14,947 nucleotides of DNA from Candidatus Cloacimonadota bacterium (lineage in GTDB: Bacteria > Cloacimonadota > Cloacimonadia > Cloacimonadales > TCS61), in assembly GCA_021108055.1 (NCBI GenBank), contig JAIORR010000158.1, positions 1 through 14,947 on the forward strand, written 5' to 3'. The notes below the pieces were generated by a model. The model saw nothing but the letters and a program-made list of their open reading frames with translations, was not told the DNA's origin and ran no database searches. A program made the translations under genes and the position numbers. Below, in pieces: positions 14,049 through 14,947 of the stretch; the stretch's first letter is position 1; the number at the start of each line of letters is the position of its first letter.

Positions 14049-14947
14049 ATGAAAAAATTGTTCATTTTATTTTTATTTATTACACTATTTCTTCAAACAG
14101 CATTTGCTATAAATGTAAGAGAAGATAGTATGGGAAGACCTTTGTACGCTGATGATAGAATAAAAGTTAAACTATCGGAAGACGCATCTGAAAGATTAAA
14201 TTCAGTTCTAACTGAAGAAGGTGATTATTCAAATACCGGATTGGATGAATTAGACAATGTCTTTAAATCGATCAGCGTATCTAGAATTAATTTAGCACAC
14301 AGACCAGTATTAGATAAAATTTGGGAACAAGAAAATGGATTCAATAGATGGTATTTACTATTTGTTCCAATTGGAACTGATATTGAAAGCACAATAACCA
14401 ATATTTCTAGAAATGAATATATCGAGCATGCAAATCCTGAGCATATTTTTTACCTATCTGTAACTCCCAATGATCCTTACTTCGATGAATGCTGGGGTCA
14501 TGATAATACTGCTCAACTGCATAGTTACAATTCAGGTTCAGGTAGTCATACTGGTCCAGTTGTTGGAACAGTTGGTTTTGATTCTCATATAGAAGAAGCA
14601 TGGGACGATGCCCAAGGTTATGGTAATTCCAGTATTATAATAGCGATTATAGATACGGGTGTTGATTATAATCATGTTGATTTGAACAATAACTGCGTTA
14701 GCGGCTGGGATTACGGAGATGGTGATAGTGATCCAATGGATGACAGTGATGATGAAGGTCATGGAACTTGTTGTGCTGGTATTGCTGCAGCAGAAGTAAA
14801 TAATTCAATCGGTGTTTCAGGTGTAGCTGGCAATTGCAGTATTATGCCCTTAAAGATCGCGAATAGTAGTGGATCACTTTTAAGTTCAGCCGTTATCAAT
14901 GCCCTAACCCATTGTGGAGATAATGATGTAGATGTAGCCAGTATGAG
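14049..14947 (+). CDS. Subtilisin-like serine protease (S8 family), N-terminal part, runs off window
   Basis: The frame opens with a strong ribosome binding site (AGGAGG, 14038-14043, 5 bases before ATG) and stays open for 299 codons to the window end. Residues 1-20 form a signal peptide ending TAFA. A prodomain-like region (about 21-135) has WYLLFVPIGTDIESTI and 'NEYIEHANPEH', typical of the inhibitory propeptide. The mature domain begins around 'TPNDPYFDECWGHDNTAQL' (139-157). The catalytic aspartate is D202 in IIIAIIDTGVDYNHVDL and the catalytic histidine H238 in DDEGHGTCCAGIAA. The serine lies beyond the window. It is an exported protease, probably also with a C-terminal sorting domain that cannot be seen here. 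Vicinal cysteines (C241, C242) just after the His motif are unusual; the family more often has A or V there. Confidence 0.93.
   Translation, partial: MKKLFILFLFITLFLQTAFAINVREDSMGRPLYADDRIKVKLSEDASERLNSVLTEEGDYSNTGLDELDNVFKSISVSRINLAHRPVLDKIWEQENGFNRWYLLFVPIGTDIESTITNISRNEYIEHANPEHIFYLSVTPNDPYFDECWGHDNTAQLHSYNSGSGSHTGPVVGTVGFDSHIEEAWDDAQGYGNSSIIIAIIDTGVDYNHVDLNNNCVSGWDYGDGDSDPMDDSDDEGHGTCCAGIAAAEVNNSIGVSGVAGNCSIMPLKIANSSGSLLSSAVINALTHCGDNDVDVASM

Noticed and set aside
14407..14762. Two overlapping minus-strand open frames
   Set aside because: Both are antisense to the subtilase, whose own frame is open to the window end with Asp and His motifs intact.

Overview
The window is AT-rich bacterial chromosome. 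It most likely comes from the Fibrobacteres-Chlorobi-Bacteroidetes side of the tree, and candidate phylum Cloacimonadota is my best guess. The guess rests on the secreted nuclease ending in a type IX-secretion-like sorting domain (NHPNPF ... IYNIKGQKIK ... WDGTDQTNKPVSAGIYFYKLKTG, closing with KMLLLK), on a subtilase of the style common in that group, and on AGGAGG-type ribosome binding sites. No rRNA, tRNA or CRISPR array was seen.

Layout. Positions 1-562 hold the tail of an unknown gene and two tandem paralogous small genes in very AT-rich DNA. The second of these overlaps by 4 bases a secreted beta-propeller-like protein (559-1458). A small hairpin repeat (1493-1520) comes next, followed by an overlapping pair: a LapA-like membrane protein and a cysteine-rich DUF3795 protein. 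A perfect 12-bp hairpin at 2101-2131, with A and T tracts on its two sides, ends transcription from both directions.

From 12165 down to 2150 every gene lies on the minus strand in a tight block: trmB, dgt, prfB, uppS, cdsA, rmlB-like dehydratase, LysM lytic transglycosylase, rimI, tmk and an S41 processing protease. Most junctions overlap or are only a few bases apart, so the block is probably one or two operons. A 124-bp gap before prfB could hold a second promoter. The block mixes information processing (tRNA m7G methylation, release factor 2, dNTP metabolism, protein N-acetylation) with envelope building (undecaprenyl carrier, CDP-diacylglycerol, dTDP-sugar, peptidoglycan cleavage, periplasmic proteolysis).

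From 12304 the strand switches back to plus: a secreted endonuclease I family protein, a 638-bp stretch with no convincing gene, and the start of a subtilisin-like protease that runs off the window.

Main observations: (1) prfB carries a textbook programmed +1 frameshift, so its true start is 118 bases upstream of the long open frame. (2) A short structured repeat occurs twice, once between genes and once inside the coding sequence of the sorting domain; four of its seven stem pairs differ between copies and all four keep pairing. (3) A second short hairpin-forming sequence sits in the same sorting domain. I found no clearly new multi-gene system. The most unusual signal is the small hairpin element tolerated inside a protein domain.
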